Part shown: positions 34,150 to 47,958 of the stretch, piece after piece
Position numbering within the stretch: position 1 is the first letter of the stretch
How the letters are laid out: each line of letters begins with the position of its first letter
DNA from: Symbiodinium natans
Lineage: Eukaryota > Sar > Dinophyceae > Suessiales > Symbiodiniaceae
Reading direction: 5' to 3'
DNA length: 58,831 nucleotides
Assembly: GCA_905221605.1 (NCBI GenBank)
Contig: CAJNDS010000855.1
Coordinates: 1 to 58,831, forward strand
Program-made: the position numbers and the translations under genes
The notes under the pieces: model-generated
Database searches by the model: none
Seen by the model: the letters and a program-made list of their open reading frames with translations, nothing else
What the model was told of the DNA's origin: nothing

Positions 34150-34570
34150 AACTCAAAGGTGAGTTTTGTGCAAACCCCCCCTGCCCCCGCATCAATGCTG
34201 AAACCTGTTCTTGTAGCATGGGGGGTTTGTAGTCGAGCGCTTTATGTTGGAGACTCCCAGAGGCGCTGCAAGTTGCTTGCAGCCTTGATGCGGGGGTGCG
34301 GGGGAATGGGGACCACAAGCGGCTGCTTCCTTTCGGGTGTTTCGCAGCAGTAAAAACCGTTGTGGCTGTCTTGCTGAATGTTTTTGCAAAATGACCTGGT
34401 AAACATTCATGTACATGTCTTCCTTATGCGCGCAGGAGTTTTTTTTAATCCTTAAGCCCCTGAAGAGCTTGGGCTGCACATGTTTGACGCATTTTGACGC
34501 AGTCTGTGACAAGACGCGTGCAGTGCACATCGTAGCCCTTGCAGGCTGCCCCAAGAGGATGGAAATGTGC

Positions 34571-35785
34571 TAAGTCTCCGCACGTCCCGTGACAGCCTCA
34601 AAGCCTCAGAGTGTTGCCGCAGGTACTGTTTGGACCTTAGGGTTTGCTGTGGAAGGTCGGTGCTAAATCTCCTCGCATCCCGTGACAGCCTCAAAGCGAG
34701 AGCGTGTTACCGCAAACTGTCTGGCGCAAGCACTGTTGCAACGTGTGGGTTTGCTGTGGAAGGGTGTCAAGCGTGCCTCTGGAGCTGATAAATGCAGGCT
34801 CGAGACCTCCAGGATGGGTAGGGGGGTGGGGGGGGGGTGGCGTGCTAAATATCCACACATCCCGTGACAGCCTCAAAGCCTCAGGGTGTTGCCGCAAACT
34901 GTCTGCCACAAGTACTGTTTGGACCTTAAGGTTTGCTGTGGAAGGTCTCCTCGCATCCCGTGACAGCCTCAAAGCCACAGAGTGTTGCCGCAAACTGTGT
35001 GCCGCAAGTACTGTTTGGCTGTGGAAGGTCTGTGCTAAATCTCCTCGCATCCTGTGATGGCCTCAAAGCGACAGCGTGTTACCGCGTGTTGCTGCAAACT
35101 GTCTGCTGCAAGCACTGTTTGAACGTTTGGGTTTGCTGTGGAAGGGTGTCAAGCGTGCCTTTGGAGCTGATAAATGCAGGCTCGAGACCTCCAGGATGGG
35201 TAGGGGGGTGGGGGGGGGTGGCGTGCTAAATATCCACACATCCCGTGACAGCCTCAAAGCCTCAGGGTGTTGCCGCAAACTGTCTGCCACAAGTACTGTT
35301 TGGACCTTAAGGTTTGCTGTGGAAGGTCTCCTCGCATCCCGTGACAGCCTCAAAGCCACAGAGTGTTGCCGCAAACTGTGAGTACTGTTTGGCTGTGGAA
35401 GGTCTGTGCTAAATCTCCTCGCATCCTGTGATGGCCTCAAAGCGACAGCGTGTTACCGCGTGTTGCTGCAAACTGTCTGCTGCAAGCACTGTTTGAACGT
35501 TTGGGTTTGCTGTGGAAGGGTGTCAAGCGTGCCTCTGGAGCTGAGAAATTCAGGCCCGAGACCTCCAGGATGGGTAGGGGGTTGGAGGGGGGTTTTCCCT
35601 AAGTCTCCGCACATCCCGTGACAGCCTCAAAGCGACAGCGTGTTACCGCGACCGCGACCTGTCTGTCGCAAGCACTGTTTCAACGTTTGGGTTTGGTGTG
35701 GAAGGGTGTCAAGCGTGCCTCTGGAGCTGAGAAATTCAGGCCCGAGACCTCCAGGATGGAGGGGTGGGGGGGGGGTCCGTGCTAA
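34571..35785 (+). repeat. 95/380-bp repeat block, unit 4
   Basis: The first long G-run is 10 G, as in unit 1. Confidence 0.85.
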
Positions 35786-36185
35786 CATTGCGCGTGCTCA
35801 CCCAGGTCTTCTCAGGGTTTGGCCCGCAACTAGCTTGCATGTGCTTGTTGCAGAAAAACCTCTAAGACTCTAAGGTCCAGGGCTCGTCCAGGGCACCTTG
35901 TTCTTGAACCTCTTGTGACAGCCTCAGGGTTGGCCGCTTCACGAAGTCTTGCCGCTAAGAGTGCTTCGAGATCGCCCGAAACCTAGGTCCATCTGGGTGC
36001 CGAGCTTTAGCTTCGCACGTTTTCTAGCTGCTGTGTTTATTTCGGGTGCGCGTGCATTCTGCGTACTGTCAGACATCTGAGCAGTCACAAGCATCCGGGC
36101 AACTTCTCTGCGAAACATCTTTGTTGAACCAGTCTGTTGGTTGTTAGAATATGATGAGCATGATTTGGTCGTGGCCTTTCTCTGA

Positions 36186-36882
36186 GCCAGTTTTTGAGCT
36201 TTAGAGGCTCTAAAGCTCAAAAACTGGCCCTTGGGAGCTCGCAGCAAGCAGTTGAGAGGCTCTAACGCTCAAAAACTGGCCCTTGGGAGCTCGCAGCAAG
36301 CAGTTGAGAGGCTCTGAAGCTCAAAAACTGGCCCTTGGGAGCCCCTTGGAAGCTCGCAGCAAGCAGTTGAGAGGCTCTAAAGCTCAAAAACTGGCCCTTG
36401 GGAGCTCGCAGCAAGCAGTTCAGAGGCTCTAAAGCTCAAAAACTGGCCCTTGGGAGCTCGCAGCAAGCAGTTGAAAGGCTCTAAAGCTCAAAAACTGGCC
36501 CTTGGAAGCTCGCAGCAAGCAGTTGAGAGGCTCTAAAGCTCAAAAACTGGCCCTTGGGAGCTCGCAGCAAGCAGTTGAGAGGCTCTGAAGCTCAAAAACT
36601 GGCCCTTGGGAGCCCCTTGGAAGCTCGCAGCAAGCAGTTGAGAGGCTCTAAAGCTCAAAAACTGGCCCTTGGGAGCTCGCAGCAAGCAGTTGAAAGGCTC
36701 TAAAGCTCAAAAACTGGCCCTTGGGAGCTCGCAGCAAGCAGTTGAGAGGCTCTGAAGCTCAAAAACTGGCCCTTGGGAGCTCGCAGCAAGCAGTTGAGAG
36801 GCTCTAAAGCTCAAAAACTGGCCCTTGGGAGCTCGCAGCAAGCAGTTGAGAGGCTCTAAAGCTCAAAAACTGGCCCCTGAAA
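36186..36882 (+). repeat. Palindrome-headed 52-bp minisatellite, unit 4
   Basis: Twelve monomers, organised as in unit 2. Confidence 0.95.
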
Positions 36883-37299
36883 GCTCCCCAGACTGTCCTG
36901 GCTTCCCTGGGTCTTTCGGTGCTTCCCAGACCCCGGCAGACCTGGATCCAGCACCCTTCTTACCAGGAATGGGCGTGAGAGAGATTTTCAGGAGTGAGGG
37001 GAATGAGGCAGATTGTGCATCAACAATGCCGTGCTGGGCAGCCTTTTCCTAAAAGGACGTAGCAAGCTTGGAAAGCCGTAGCTGCTCGGACGTGTACACA
37101 AAGTCCAAGCGGGAGTCTTGATTTTGCATTGTCACGCTTGTGTGTTTGATTAGTGGTTCTACATGAGGCGATGGCTGAACGTGACGCGGAGGTTTCGCAG
37201 GGCAGGCTTGCTGATGGTGCACGGGAAGAAGAAGATGAGGCTTGCGAAAGTGTGTGTGTTCTCCGGTTTGGGCGTCCAGCATAACCTTCCTCGGAGGCA

Positions 37300-37557
37300 A
37301 TGCCTGAGCCACGTGCTGGAGACTTGGCGAGCCGACTGAAAGCGCTCCTCTCTGCGCGGGCAGATCTGATCAAACAGAAGAAGAAACACAGCAAAGACAT
37401 CAAAGCAGCTCAAAAGAGATTGCGCCATTTGAAAAAAACAGCGGCGCAGTTGTCCCAAGAAGATCTCACGGAGATCTTGATCGTGAAACAAGCTACGGCA
37501 AAGTCCAAGGCAAAGGCGGCGCCGAAACCCAAAGCCAAAGCTGCAGCAACACCGTAG
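37300..37557 (+). CDS. Lys/Ala-rich coiled-coil protein, unit 4
   Basis: 85 aa, unchanged. The possible 5' exon would start at 37171. Confidence 0.55.
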   Translation: MPEPRAGDLASRLKALLSARADLIKQKKKHSKDIKAAQKRLRHLKKTAAQLSQEDLTEILIVKQATAKSKAKAAPKPKAKAAATP

Positions 37558-38185
37558 AGACCTGCTTCCAGCACTTGTCGTGCTCGGTAGGTGGACAAGT
37601 GTGTGGTGTGCTGTATCCCAAAGGGACGCTGGCAACATCATCATGGTTTGTGAATGTGTCTGTGTGCCTTGCAAAGCTTTTGTGCTGTGTGGGCTAAGTG
37701 CGGTGCGGTCTGTCCCAAAGGGACGCTGGCAACCTCATCTTTGTGTCTCGCCCAGGCTCTTGTCAACTCCTTTAAGTCCTGGAGAACTCTTCTAGGAGAT
37801 TCTCCGGGATGGACGCTTTGTCTCGGAGGTGACCTCGCTACCGAAGTGCGTGCAGAAAATGGCTTGGACACACCATCTGTGGGATGAAGATAGTGTTTCA
37901 GAAGTGGTCGCCCGCATGTCCTGGAACCTGGGTCCAAAAGGGGAGGCAAAGTTTTGGGCTGTTTCGAGCGAAAACGGGAGGCCCAGTGGTGTTCGGCCCT
38001 CAGACTGTCTCTAGGGACTATGGTTTGCGGAGACTTGCCCTGTTCTCTTGCTTAGAAGAGACAAGACTTCCAATGGCAGGCTTTGGCCCAACTTCGTGAT
38101 GTCGCAAAGCGATTCAATCACGCAACGCTCAGGTGCAGCGTAGCCAGTGTAGTTGTTTGGAGGCCGACGTGTGTGTACAACTGCA

Positions 38186-40073
38186 ATGGACGAGCTGGCT
38201 CTCGTCCGTGCTCAGATCAAATGCTTGAGGGGACAGCAGCGGTATGCGAGAAAGATGGAGCGGCAAGCGGGCCTGACGGCGCGGGCTTGTCTTGTAGCCC
38301 TGGGTTGCTACGTTCTTAGTGGATTTGATCCGCGCGTAGCAGTGACCTTTGTCAAGCAGCAGCCACGAGTTCATTCTGACACAGACGCAGCCATCCAAGA
38401 TCTCGTAGAGACTTGGTTTTTGGAAGCCTCGGATGCTGCCATTCTGGCTTTGTGGTACCCTGAGACGCCTTGGCAAGTCCGAGTGCGCTCGGACGCATGC
38501 GCATTTCTGGCCGAGTATCGAACTGTGCAACACATCAAGGATTGTAATTTCAATGTCGGCTTTGCGCCGGGGACGCTCGATGTTGTGGAGACCTACGCGA
38601 CCGCCCTGCATGGTTTCAGAGACGTTGCTTCTGCTGCCCCTCTACGGTCAGACAATTCTCGATGGGCGCGGCGGTGGGCACGTAAGTTTCGTGCGCGCTG
38701 GAACTTGCGCTTTCGGTGCTTGAAGCCACATCATGACTCGGAGCAGGAGCTGTGCAAGAAGGCTGTGCAGGTTTAGAGGCTCTTTCCAGGACTAAGTCTC
38801 TACGTCAGGTCATGCCACCAAAGCCCGCAAACCAATGTTCGCCTTGGAATATTTTACAACAGGCTGATCCCTTAAGTTAACCCTTCGAGGCCTGTGTCGG
38901 AGTCGGCTTGGGCGGCTCGGGGTCACGTCTTCGTTTGTTTTGTGTCCTGTTTGTGGGTCCTGTTTTGGGTCCTGTTTGTGGGTCCTGTTTTGGGTCCTGT
39001 TTTTGGTTCCCGTTTTGGCTTCCTGGTCGGCTCTGGTGGCTTTGGGGCCCAATTATGGTCCCTGTTTCGGGTCCTGTTTTTGGGTCCAATTTTGAGGCCC
39101 CTGAAGCATGTTTTCATGTCCGGGTCGGCTTGTGAGGGGATTCCAATTTCGGGGTGTTTCCCTGCTCGCAAGTGGGTTCTGGCAGGTCGCTGGCCTCTGG
39201 GAATGGAGTGTCTTCCTACGCGACAAGGCTGCGTCGCATGGGAGAGATGTCGTGTTTGTGAACTTGGACGAATCACCTATTCCACAAGACTTCAAAACTG
39301 GACGAGGCTTCTGTTTGCCCAAATCCCAGTGGCCTTTAGGCAAGCTGCCGAGCGGGTCTCGGAAGGGACCGCGGGGTACCGCGACACTCATAGCAATGAC
39401 CTGCTCCGAGCCGTCTTGGCAAGAACGGCTCCCGCAGATTCTTTTGGGAAACCACCGTGTCTTTCCTCGGCGCCATTTGACTCGCGTCCAGGCAGAGGCC
39501 CCGGCAACGGTGAGATATTGGCGCGCAAAGTCATCCTGGGTTAACGCAAAGACCATGGTACGCATTTTGCAAGAGCTTTCTGATACCATCGGAGTGTGTC
39601 GAACAGAGCAGGTGGTTATTGTTATGGACTGTAGCAGGGTGCACCTCACAGAAGAAGTCATACGCATGTGTCAGCGACTTTATTACTGGATACTGTACGT
39701 TCCGACACATACAACACCTCTACTCCAGCCGCTGGATGCCGCTGTCTTTGGACCTCTAAAGCAACAGCTTCGGCGCCAGGTCCGCGTGCTGAAGGAAGGC
39801 AACCAAGACCAAGACGTTTTCGTGCAGCGTTGGATGACGTTGATCGGGACAGTAGCTGCAGACATGTTGTCGCGAAGGACGTGGGCGCGGTCGTTTCATA
39901 GTGTCGGCATTGCTGGTTCAGGTTGTAATTTGAGTGCTGATCTGCAGCAACTTGGACTGAGGTACCCCCAAACTCCAGCAGCCCCCGATTTAAGCTTGCT
40001 GCTACCCAAAGGGTATGAAAGCATGCACGCATTGCTGCTGTCTTGTCGCAGAAAGAGGCTGCGGCTATCCTGA
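38186..40073 (+). CDS. DDE transposase, unit 4, intact
   Basis: Exons 38186-38770 and 39186-40073. It is followed 248 bases later by a second complete copy in the partial unit, so two transposase genes are adjacent with no Rep-like gene between them. Confidence 0.85.
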
Positions 40074-40122
40074 AGTCTTCGTGCCCGTGCTAAAGGCAAG
40101 GCGAACAAAAAATGTTGTTGCA

Positions 40123-42257
40123 ACTGTTCGGCCCTCAGACTGTCTCTAGGGACTATGGTTTGCGGAGACTTGCCCTGTTCTCTTGCTTAGAAGAGACAAG
40201 ACTTCCAATGGCAGGCTTTGGCCCAACTTCGTGATGTCGCAAAGCGATTCAATCACGCAACGCTCAGGTGCAGCGTAGCCAGTGTAGTTGTTTGGAGGCC
40301 GACGTGTGTGTACAACTGCAATGGACGAGCTGGCTCTCGTCCGTGCTCAGATCAAATGCTTGAGGGGACAGCAGCGGTATGCGAGAAAGATGGAGCGGCA
40401 AGCGGGCCTGACGGCGCGGGCTTGTCTTGTAGCCCTGGGTTGCTACGTTCTTAGTGGATTTGATCCGCGCGTAGCAGTGACCTTTGTCAAGCAGCAGCCA
40501 CGAGTTCATTCTGACACAGACGCAGCCATCCAAGATCTCGTAGAGACTTGGTTTTTGGAAGCCTCGGATGCTGCCATTCTGGCTTTGTGGTACCCTGAGA
40601 CGCCTTGGCAAGTCCGAGTGCGCTCGGACGCATGCGCATTTCTGGCCGAGTATCGAACTGTGCAACACATCAAGGATTGTAATTTCAATGTCGGCTTTGC
40701 GCCGGGGACGCTCGATGTTGTGGAGACCTACGCGACCGCCCTGCATGGTTTCAGAGACGTTGCTTCTGCTGCCCCTCTACGGTCAGACAATTCTCGATGG
40801 GCGCGGCGGTGGGCACGTAAGTTTCGTGCGCGCTGGAACTTGCGCTTTCGGTGCTTGAAGCCACATCATGACTCGGAGCAGGAGCTGTGCAAGAAGGCTG
40901 TGCAGGTTTAGAGGCTCTTTCCAGGACTAAGTCTCTACGTCAGGTCATGCCACCAAAGCCCGCAAACCAATGTTCGCCTTGGAATATTTTACAACAGGCT
41001 GATCCCTTAAGTTAACCCTTCGAGGCCTGTGTCGGAGTCGGCTTGGGCGGCTCGGGGTCACGTCTTCGTTTGTTTTGTGTCCTGTTTGTGGGTCCTGTTT
41101 TGGGTCCTGTTTGTGGGTCCTGTTTTGGGTCCTGTTTTTGGTTCCCGTTTTGGCTTCCTGGTCGGCTCTGGTGGCTTTGGGGCCCAATTATGGTCCCTGT
41201 TTCGGGTCCTGTTTTTGGGTCCAATTTTGAGGCCCCTGAAGCATGTTTTCATGTCCGGGTCGGCTTGTGAGGGGATTCCAATTTCGGGGTGTTTCCCTGC
41301 TCGCAAGTGGGTTCTGGCAGGTCGCTGGCCTCTGGGAATGGAGTGTCTTCCTACGCGACAAGGCTGCGTCGCATGGGAGAGATGTCGTGTTTGTGAACTT
41401 GGACGAATCACCTATTCCACAAGACTTCAAAACTGGACGAGGCTTCTGTTTGCCCAAATCCCAGTGGCCTTTAGGCAAGCTGCCGAGCGGGTCTCGGAAG
41501 GGACCGCGGGGTACCGCGACACTCATAGCAATGACCTGCTCCGAGCCGTCTTGGCAAGAACGGCTCCCGCAGATTCTTTTGGGAAACCACCGTGTCTTTC
41601 CTCGGCGCCATTTGACTCGCGTCCAGGCAGAGGCCCCGGCAACGGTGAGATATTGGCGCGCAAAGTCATCCTGGGTTAACGCAAAGACCATGGTACGCAT
41701 TTTGCAAGAGCTTTCTGATACCATCGGAGTGTGTCGAACAGAGCAGGTGGTTATTGTTATGGACTGTAGCAGGGTGCACCTCACAGAAGAAGTCATACGC
41801 ATGTGTCAGCGACTTTATTACTGGATACTGTACGTTCCGACACATACAACACCTCTACTCCAGCCGCTGGATGCCGCTGTCTTTGGACCTCTAAAGCAAC
41901 AGCTTCGGCGCCAGGTCCGCGTGCTGAAGGAAGGCAACCAAGACCAAGACGTTTTCGTGCAGCGTTGGATGACGTTGATCGGGACAGTAGCTGCAGACAT
42001 GTTGTCGCGAAGGACGTGGGCGCGGTCGTTTCATAGTGTCGGCATTGCTGGTTCAGGTTGTAATTTGAGTGCTGATCTGCAGCAACTTGGACTGAGGTAC
42101 CCCCAAACTCCAGCAGCCCCCGATTTAAGCTTGCTGCTACCCAAAGGGTATGAAAGCATGCACGCATTGCTGCTGTCTTGTCGCAGAAAGAGGCTGCGGC
42201 TATCCTGAAGTCTTCGTGCCCGTGCTAAAGGCAAGGCGAACAAAAAATGTTGTTGCA
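40123..42257 (+). repeat. Partial unit: duplicated last 2135 bp of the repeat
   Basis: After the normal unit end (…GCAACTGTT) the sequence jumps to CGGCCCTCAG, which normally lies about 2.1 kb upstream of the unit end, and then runs to a normal unit end. It corresponds to 37988-40122. The two source sequences share TGTT at the breakpoint. The segment carries a complete extra transposase gene but no Rep-like gene and no Lys-rich ORF. Confidence 0.95.
40321..42208 (+). CDS. Extra DDE transposase in the partial unit, intact
   Basis: Exons 40321-40905 and 41321-42208; same 490-aa product. Its upstream sequence is cut: only about 198 bp of the normal leader remains before the start codon, after the junction at 40123. 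The Lys-rich ORF and the 97-bp direct repeat are therefore absent upstream. If the promoter lies further upstream, this copy may be silent or expressed from the preceding gene. Confidence 0.85.
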
Positions 42258-43793
42258 ACTGTTAGGGGTCTGACGCCGCTTGCCGGAAATGGCCCCTGTT
42301 TGAGGTGCCAATGTCGGTGCCCGGATCGGCTCACCAGCGCAGACCCCCTTGTTGCCTCCCAAGGTCGTTCGGCGCTTCCCAGACTTTCCCCGTTTCAGAC
42401 TCCCTGCTTGCCTTCCAGGGTCTTGCGGCGCCTCCCAGACCTCTCGGTTTCATGGCCTCCCGGCGTCTTTCAGTGCTTCCCAAATTTGCGAACGTTTGGG
42501 CTTTTGGGTTCGTGCCGAGCTGCTGCTCTCAAAAAGCACGCAGAAGAGCGCAAGGTGTTTGACGAGGGCAACAATCCTGGCAGGGCCTCACTTTCTTGGG
42601 GAATAACGCCAAATTTCGTGATTTGGGGTGACACCTTCGGCCCTAAACCCGAGACACTCGGAAGCAATCAGGGAGAAGAGGGGTTTGTGGCCTTCTTGGG
42701 TTTTGGGCCACTCACAAACTCCCCCACTGCCTTCCTGGGTCTTTCGGGGCTTCCCAGACGCTTATACTGCCCACAAAAACACGCAGTTGTGAGTGCACAA
42801 GGTTTTTGGCGGAGGGCAGCACTCCTGGCACGGCTTAAGGCCGGAGCCCACCCGTACAAGCCCTTGTCTAACGTCTACCCAGGTCCACGCAGGCAAGAAT
42901 CCAAAATGTGGAGTTTTTCCACAGCGCGGAGCGTGTAGTATCTGTTTATGGAGTACTACACCCGTTTTCTGGGGGAAAAACCCAGACATGAAGGGTGTAG
43001 CATCAAGCGATGTGACTAAAATGAACATATAGTACATATTTTTGAAGCACGGGGGAATTGTGGGCTGAAATCTGCTTCCCGCCACAGCGCGGTGCGTGTA
43101 GTAGGTTCTTACCCCGTGGAGTTGGACCGTGCCAAAATATGCGTTCTCCACAACGCGAAGCGTGTAGTGTGTCTGATTGCCTGCTGTCCCTGCCAAATAT
43201 GGAGCAATCGCGTTTCCTGCCACAGTGCGCGTGCAGTAGGTTGCTTCACGGTTGAGCTGGGCCGTACAAAAATCTGTATCTCGCCACATCGCAGAGCGTG
43301 TAGTGTGAGTATCTGGGTGGCCATTGATTGCTTGAGAATGCACGGGCTGTTTTGCGAGTGCCTTGTCGGGTTTGTGACCGTTGACACTGTGATGCGATTC
43401 CGAGGGCTCATCATAATTGCACACTGGCTCCCGCAACGTCTCTTCGCGCAGTGGAGCTCTTCCAAGAGGTGCGGCAAGAAGAATTGTGCATTGATTGCTT
43501 TTGTCTCATCCAAGAGCGATTGTGTGCGTAAGTTGCTTTTTGCTTGGTGGATCTCGCAGACAGCATTTTTAGTGGTGGTGCAAACATTGTCCATTCTCCA
43601 AGCCAAGCATGTCGTTTGCAGTGTTGTTTGCTTCTGGTTCGGGTTTAGGGACGCTACAAAGATTTAGAAATGTACAGATATCTGTGTAGAGGCTTTGTCA
43701 TGTGCCGTGGTCGCGGTGGTTTCTCTGGGGCGACGACCAGTGCGCTCATGGCTTGTGTGCTTGTGTAATGTAGGATGGAGCTCCTCAGCTACG

Positions 43794-46320
43794 ATGCGCC
43801 GCGCTCGAAAGAAGCGTCCTGCTGCAAATGAGGAAGAAGCGCTGGATGCTCAAGATGCTTCCGGCCACGGGAATTTCAGCAATGAAATGATTGCTCCAGA
43901 TTCTGCCTGCGAAGTTCCTGCGGAGGAGCAGGATGCAATGTTCCCAGAGGCCAGCGACGGCCAGATCAGCTCTGCAACACTGAAGAAGGCGGTGACAGAA
44001 TTGATCCGGGGGCAAAACCTCGAAGCATTGAGCTTCAACCAGCTTCTGGAAAAACTTGCAGCTGCCTGGAGCATGTGCGTCGCAGACCTGGAACCGTACA
44101 AAGCCGTTGCCCGCAGCATCCTGGACAAGCTGGTCAGAAAAGAGCTTGCTCGACAGCTAGTGGAGAAAGCCAAGCGAGCCAATAAAAAATCGAAGATGGC
44201 GCCTTCTTCTGTGGAGATATTTGGTAAATGCGACACGACGCAAGTACTTCTAGTGTACTTGTGCACATGGTCGGCCCCCACGAGTTCCGATGGCGCCAAG
44301 CCTGAGGATTTCACGCGCGAGCAAGTCTGCCAACTGATGATACGCAGCCTTGCGGCTTGTCAGGCCAACGTTTCTGAGAACAGGAAGGTTCATGTGAACA
44401 AGATGGTGGTGTATCGTGAACTTCATCGCGACTCGCGGCCGCATTACCACGTAGCTGTCAAATTATCCGCCCCGGCACGTTGGCGTCCTTGGAAGCTTGA
44501 GTTGCAGAATACGCAGAGCATCTATATGGATTTCGCAACGTGTGCAGGAGGCGTGTGAGTCTTTGAGCAAGTTTTTTCGGCCAGTTCGCAATCCTGAGGA
44601 ACCAGTTGTCAGGTTAAGACTGCTTTGGAGCACTTTTAAGGGACGCACGAAGGGCGATCTGAAGCTTGAGACGGCTTCTTAGGCTACGCGGGCTGCCCTG
44701 GAACATTCTTCAGGGCGTGAATAAGCTGATCTATTTCAGACTTTCTGCAGCTTTCGTAGTTCCCAGGCATCTGCAGTTTGAAATAGCCCTCAAATTCCTG
44801 CAGTTTCCAAGGGGCCTTTGCTGTAGAGGGAGTAAGTCTCAAGACGGCTTCAGGCTGCGCTTGAGCAGTCTTCAAACTGCAAGGAATGTTTTGCGTCCGG
44901 TGCCGCAGGTGGCTACCACAGCGCCGTGCGCTACGGCTTTTTGCCGCGGCCAGGCAAAGGTGAGGATGACCTGGACCAGCAGCCGTTCTTGTATGCCGTC
45001 GACGGATTCCACCCGCCTTTGGCCGAAGCAATCCATCGAGCCTACAACGCACAAGACTCTCGCCTCCATGTTAAGTGTTTGAGCAAGTTCTCTTGGAACT
45101 TTGACGTGCGTTTTTTTCCCCAGGAATGGAGCAAGCAGAAGTTGGAGGCTTTGAAGATGCAAGCCAGCAAGGGTAAGCCTGCTCCGAGATTCAGAGAAGC
45201 TGATCTTTGGCCGATTTGCGTTGAGAACAATTTTCATCCGAGTGACCCTTCGTTCGTGGCCAGAATCAACAAGTATGCCAAAGAGAAAGGTGGCCCGGAG
45301 ATGCTGCAGTTCTGCATTCACAACCAAGAATGCCTCGGCGCAATTGGAGAGAAGATCTGGGCATTGGAAAATGCTGAGAAGACCATCTGCGAGAATTCGA
45401 AGACTCGTCTCCAGATTGTGCAGGAAACTGCAGAACAAGCGTGCGTCTGTTGCAGTGTTGGCAAATGGAAGCAGCGTGCCCGGGAGTTGGTCCATGCCAA
45501 CCAAATTTGCGAGACGGAGCTCACAGCAGCCATCTACGACTCCTTGGCTCGTGGCCGCCGAAAGGGAAACTGTGTCACATTGGTTGGCCAACAGGGCAAC
45601 GAAGGCAAAAGCTACATTTTGCGGCCCTTGCTGAAAACTTTCGGCGAGGCGAGTTGCTTTCCATGTCCAAGCAGCGGAGCTTTTCCATTGCTAAACATAG
45701 AGAAAAGCAAAGTCATCTTTTTCGATGACTACCGCTTCTCAACCCAAATCTTGAGCATCTCGCAACAGTTGCTGCTGTTGGAAGGAGCTGGCGTGGTGGT
45801 TAATCGCCCGCAAAATGCACATCGCGGACATCTGACGTACACCGGTGACTCCCCCATCTATATCACCACGTTGGAAGCCGACCTTTGCCCGAAGCCAGGT
45901 TTGATGGTTGGTGACCTGAAGATGCTGATGAAAAGACTCCACATCTTCAGGTTTCACCACGTGCTTCAAGCTCCAGATCAGATGTTGTGGCCTTGTGCTC
46001 CGTGCTTTGCACAGTTTGTGTTGGAGCGCGGCTCCGCTTCGGGCTCTGTGCCTGCGGTACTCAGTGCGCCGGTTGTGTCTGCTTTGCCCAAGGATGTTAC
46101 CGCTTGGAAAGTGCCAGATGTGCGTGCGTGGCTTTCCGAGATAGAGTTGTCCCAAGTCTCACCCAGATTTGTTCAAAATTCGGTCGACGGCGCCATGCTG
46201 GTAGCCTTGACAGATCAAGATTTACAGGGGCTGTTAGGTCTCTCAGTTCTGCAATCGCGCAAAGTGCTCATGAAGCTTCAGCAAAAGCTTCAGTCTAGCG
46301 AGCAGCGAGAGCCAGCATGA
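43794..46320 (+). CDS. Rep-like HUH/SF3 helicase-SAM protein, unit 5
   Basis: Exons 43794-44550 and 44909-46320; intact. Confidence 0.8.
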
Positions 46321-46741
46321 AACTCAAAGGTGAGTTTTGTGCAAACCCCCCCTGCCCCCGCATCAATGCTGAAACCTGTTCTTGTAGCATGGGGGGTTTG
46401 TAGTCGAGCGCTTTATGTTGGAGACTCCCAGAGGCGCTGCAAGTTGCTTGCAGCCTTGATGCGGGGGTGCGGGGGAATGGGGACCACAAGCGGCTGCTTC
46501 CTTTCGGGTGTTTCGCAGCAGTAAAAACCGTTGTGGCTGTCTTGCTGAATGTTTTTGCAAAATGACCTGGTAAACATTCATGTACATGTCTTCCTTATGC
46601 GCGCAGGAGTTTTTTTTAATCCTTAAGCCCCTGAAGAGCTTGGGCTGCACATGTTTGACGCATTTTGACGCAGTCTGTGACAAGACGCGTGCAGTGCACA
46701 TCGTAGCCCTTGCAGGCTGCCCCAAGAGGATGGAAATGTGC

Positions 46742-47958
46742 TAAGTCTCCGCACGTCCCGTGACAGCCTCAAAGCCTCAGAGTGTTGCCGCAGGTACTGT
46801 TTGGACCTTAGGGTTTGCTGTGGAAGGTCGGTGCTAAATCTCCTCGCATCCCGTGACAGCCTCAAAGCGAGAGCGTGTTACCGCAAACTGTCTGGCGCAA
46901 GCACTGTTGCAACGTGTGGGTTTGCTGTGGAAGGGTGTCAAGCGTGCCTCTGGAGCTGATAAATGCAGGCTCGAGACCTCCAGGATGGGTAGGGGGGTGG
47001 GGGGGGGGTGGCGTGCTAAATATCCACACATCCCGTGACAGCCTCAAAGCCTCAGGGTGTTGCCGCAAACTGTCTGCCACAAGTACTGTTTGGACCTTAA
47101 GGTTTGCTGTGGAAGGTCTCCTCGCATCCCGTGACAGCCTCAAAGCCACAGAGTGTTGCCGCAAACTGTGTGCCGCAAGTACTGTTTGGCTGTGGAAGGT
47201 CTGTGCTAAATCTCCTCGCATCCTGTGATGGCCTCAAAGCGACAGCGTGTTACCGCGTGTTGCTGCAAACTGTCTGCTGCAAGCACTGTTTGAACGTTTG
47301 GGTTTGCTGTGGAAGGGTGTCAAGCGTGCCTTTGGAGCTGATAAATGCAGGCTCGAGACCTCCAGGATGGGTAGGGGGGTGGGGGGGGGGGTGGCGTGCT
47401 AAATATCCACACATCCCGTGACAGCCTCAAAGCCTCAGGGTGTTGCCGCAAACTGTCTGCCACAAGTACTGTTTGGACCTTAAGGTTTGCTGTGGAAGGT
47501 CTCCTCGCATCCCGTGACAGCCTCAAAGCCACAGAGTGTTGCCGCAAACTGTGAGTACTGTTTGGCTGTGGAAGGTCTGTGCTAAATCTCCTCGCATCCT
47601 GTGATGGCCTCAAAGCGACAGCGTGTTACCGCGTGTTGCTGCAAACTGTCTGCTGCAAGCACTGTTTGAACGTTTGGGTTTGCTGTGGAAGGGTGTCAAG
47701 CGTGCCTCTGGAGCTGAGAAATTCAGGCCCGAGACCTCCAGGATGGGTAGGGGGTTGGAGGGGGGTTTTCCCTAAGTCTCCGCACATCCCGTGACAGCCT
47801 CAAAGCGACAGCGTGTTACCGCGACCGCGACCTGTCTGTCGCAAGCACTGTTTCAACGTTTGGGTTTGGTGTGGAAGGGTGTCAAGCGTGCCTCTGGAGC
47901 TGAGAAATTCAGGCCCGAGACCTCCAGGATGGAGGGGTGGGGGGGGGGTCCGTGCTAA
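46742..47958 (+). repeat. 95/380-bp repeat block, unit 5
   Basis: The second long G-run (about 47381-47391) is 11 G, two longer than in unit 4. Confidence 0.85.

Larger units (their letters stand above)
30087..40122 (+). repeat. Tandem unit 4 (10,036 bp)
   Basis: A full unit with all ORFs intact. Its right end is followed not by the start of a new unit but by a partial duplication of its own last 2135 bp. Confidence 0.95.
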
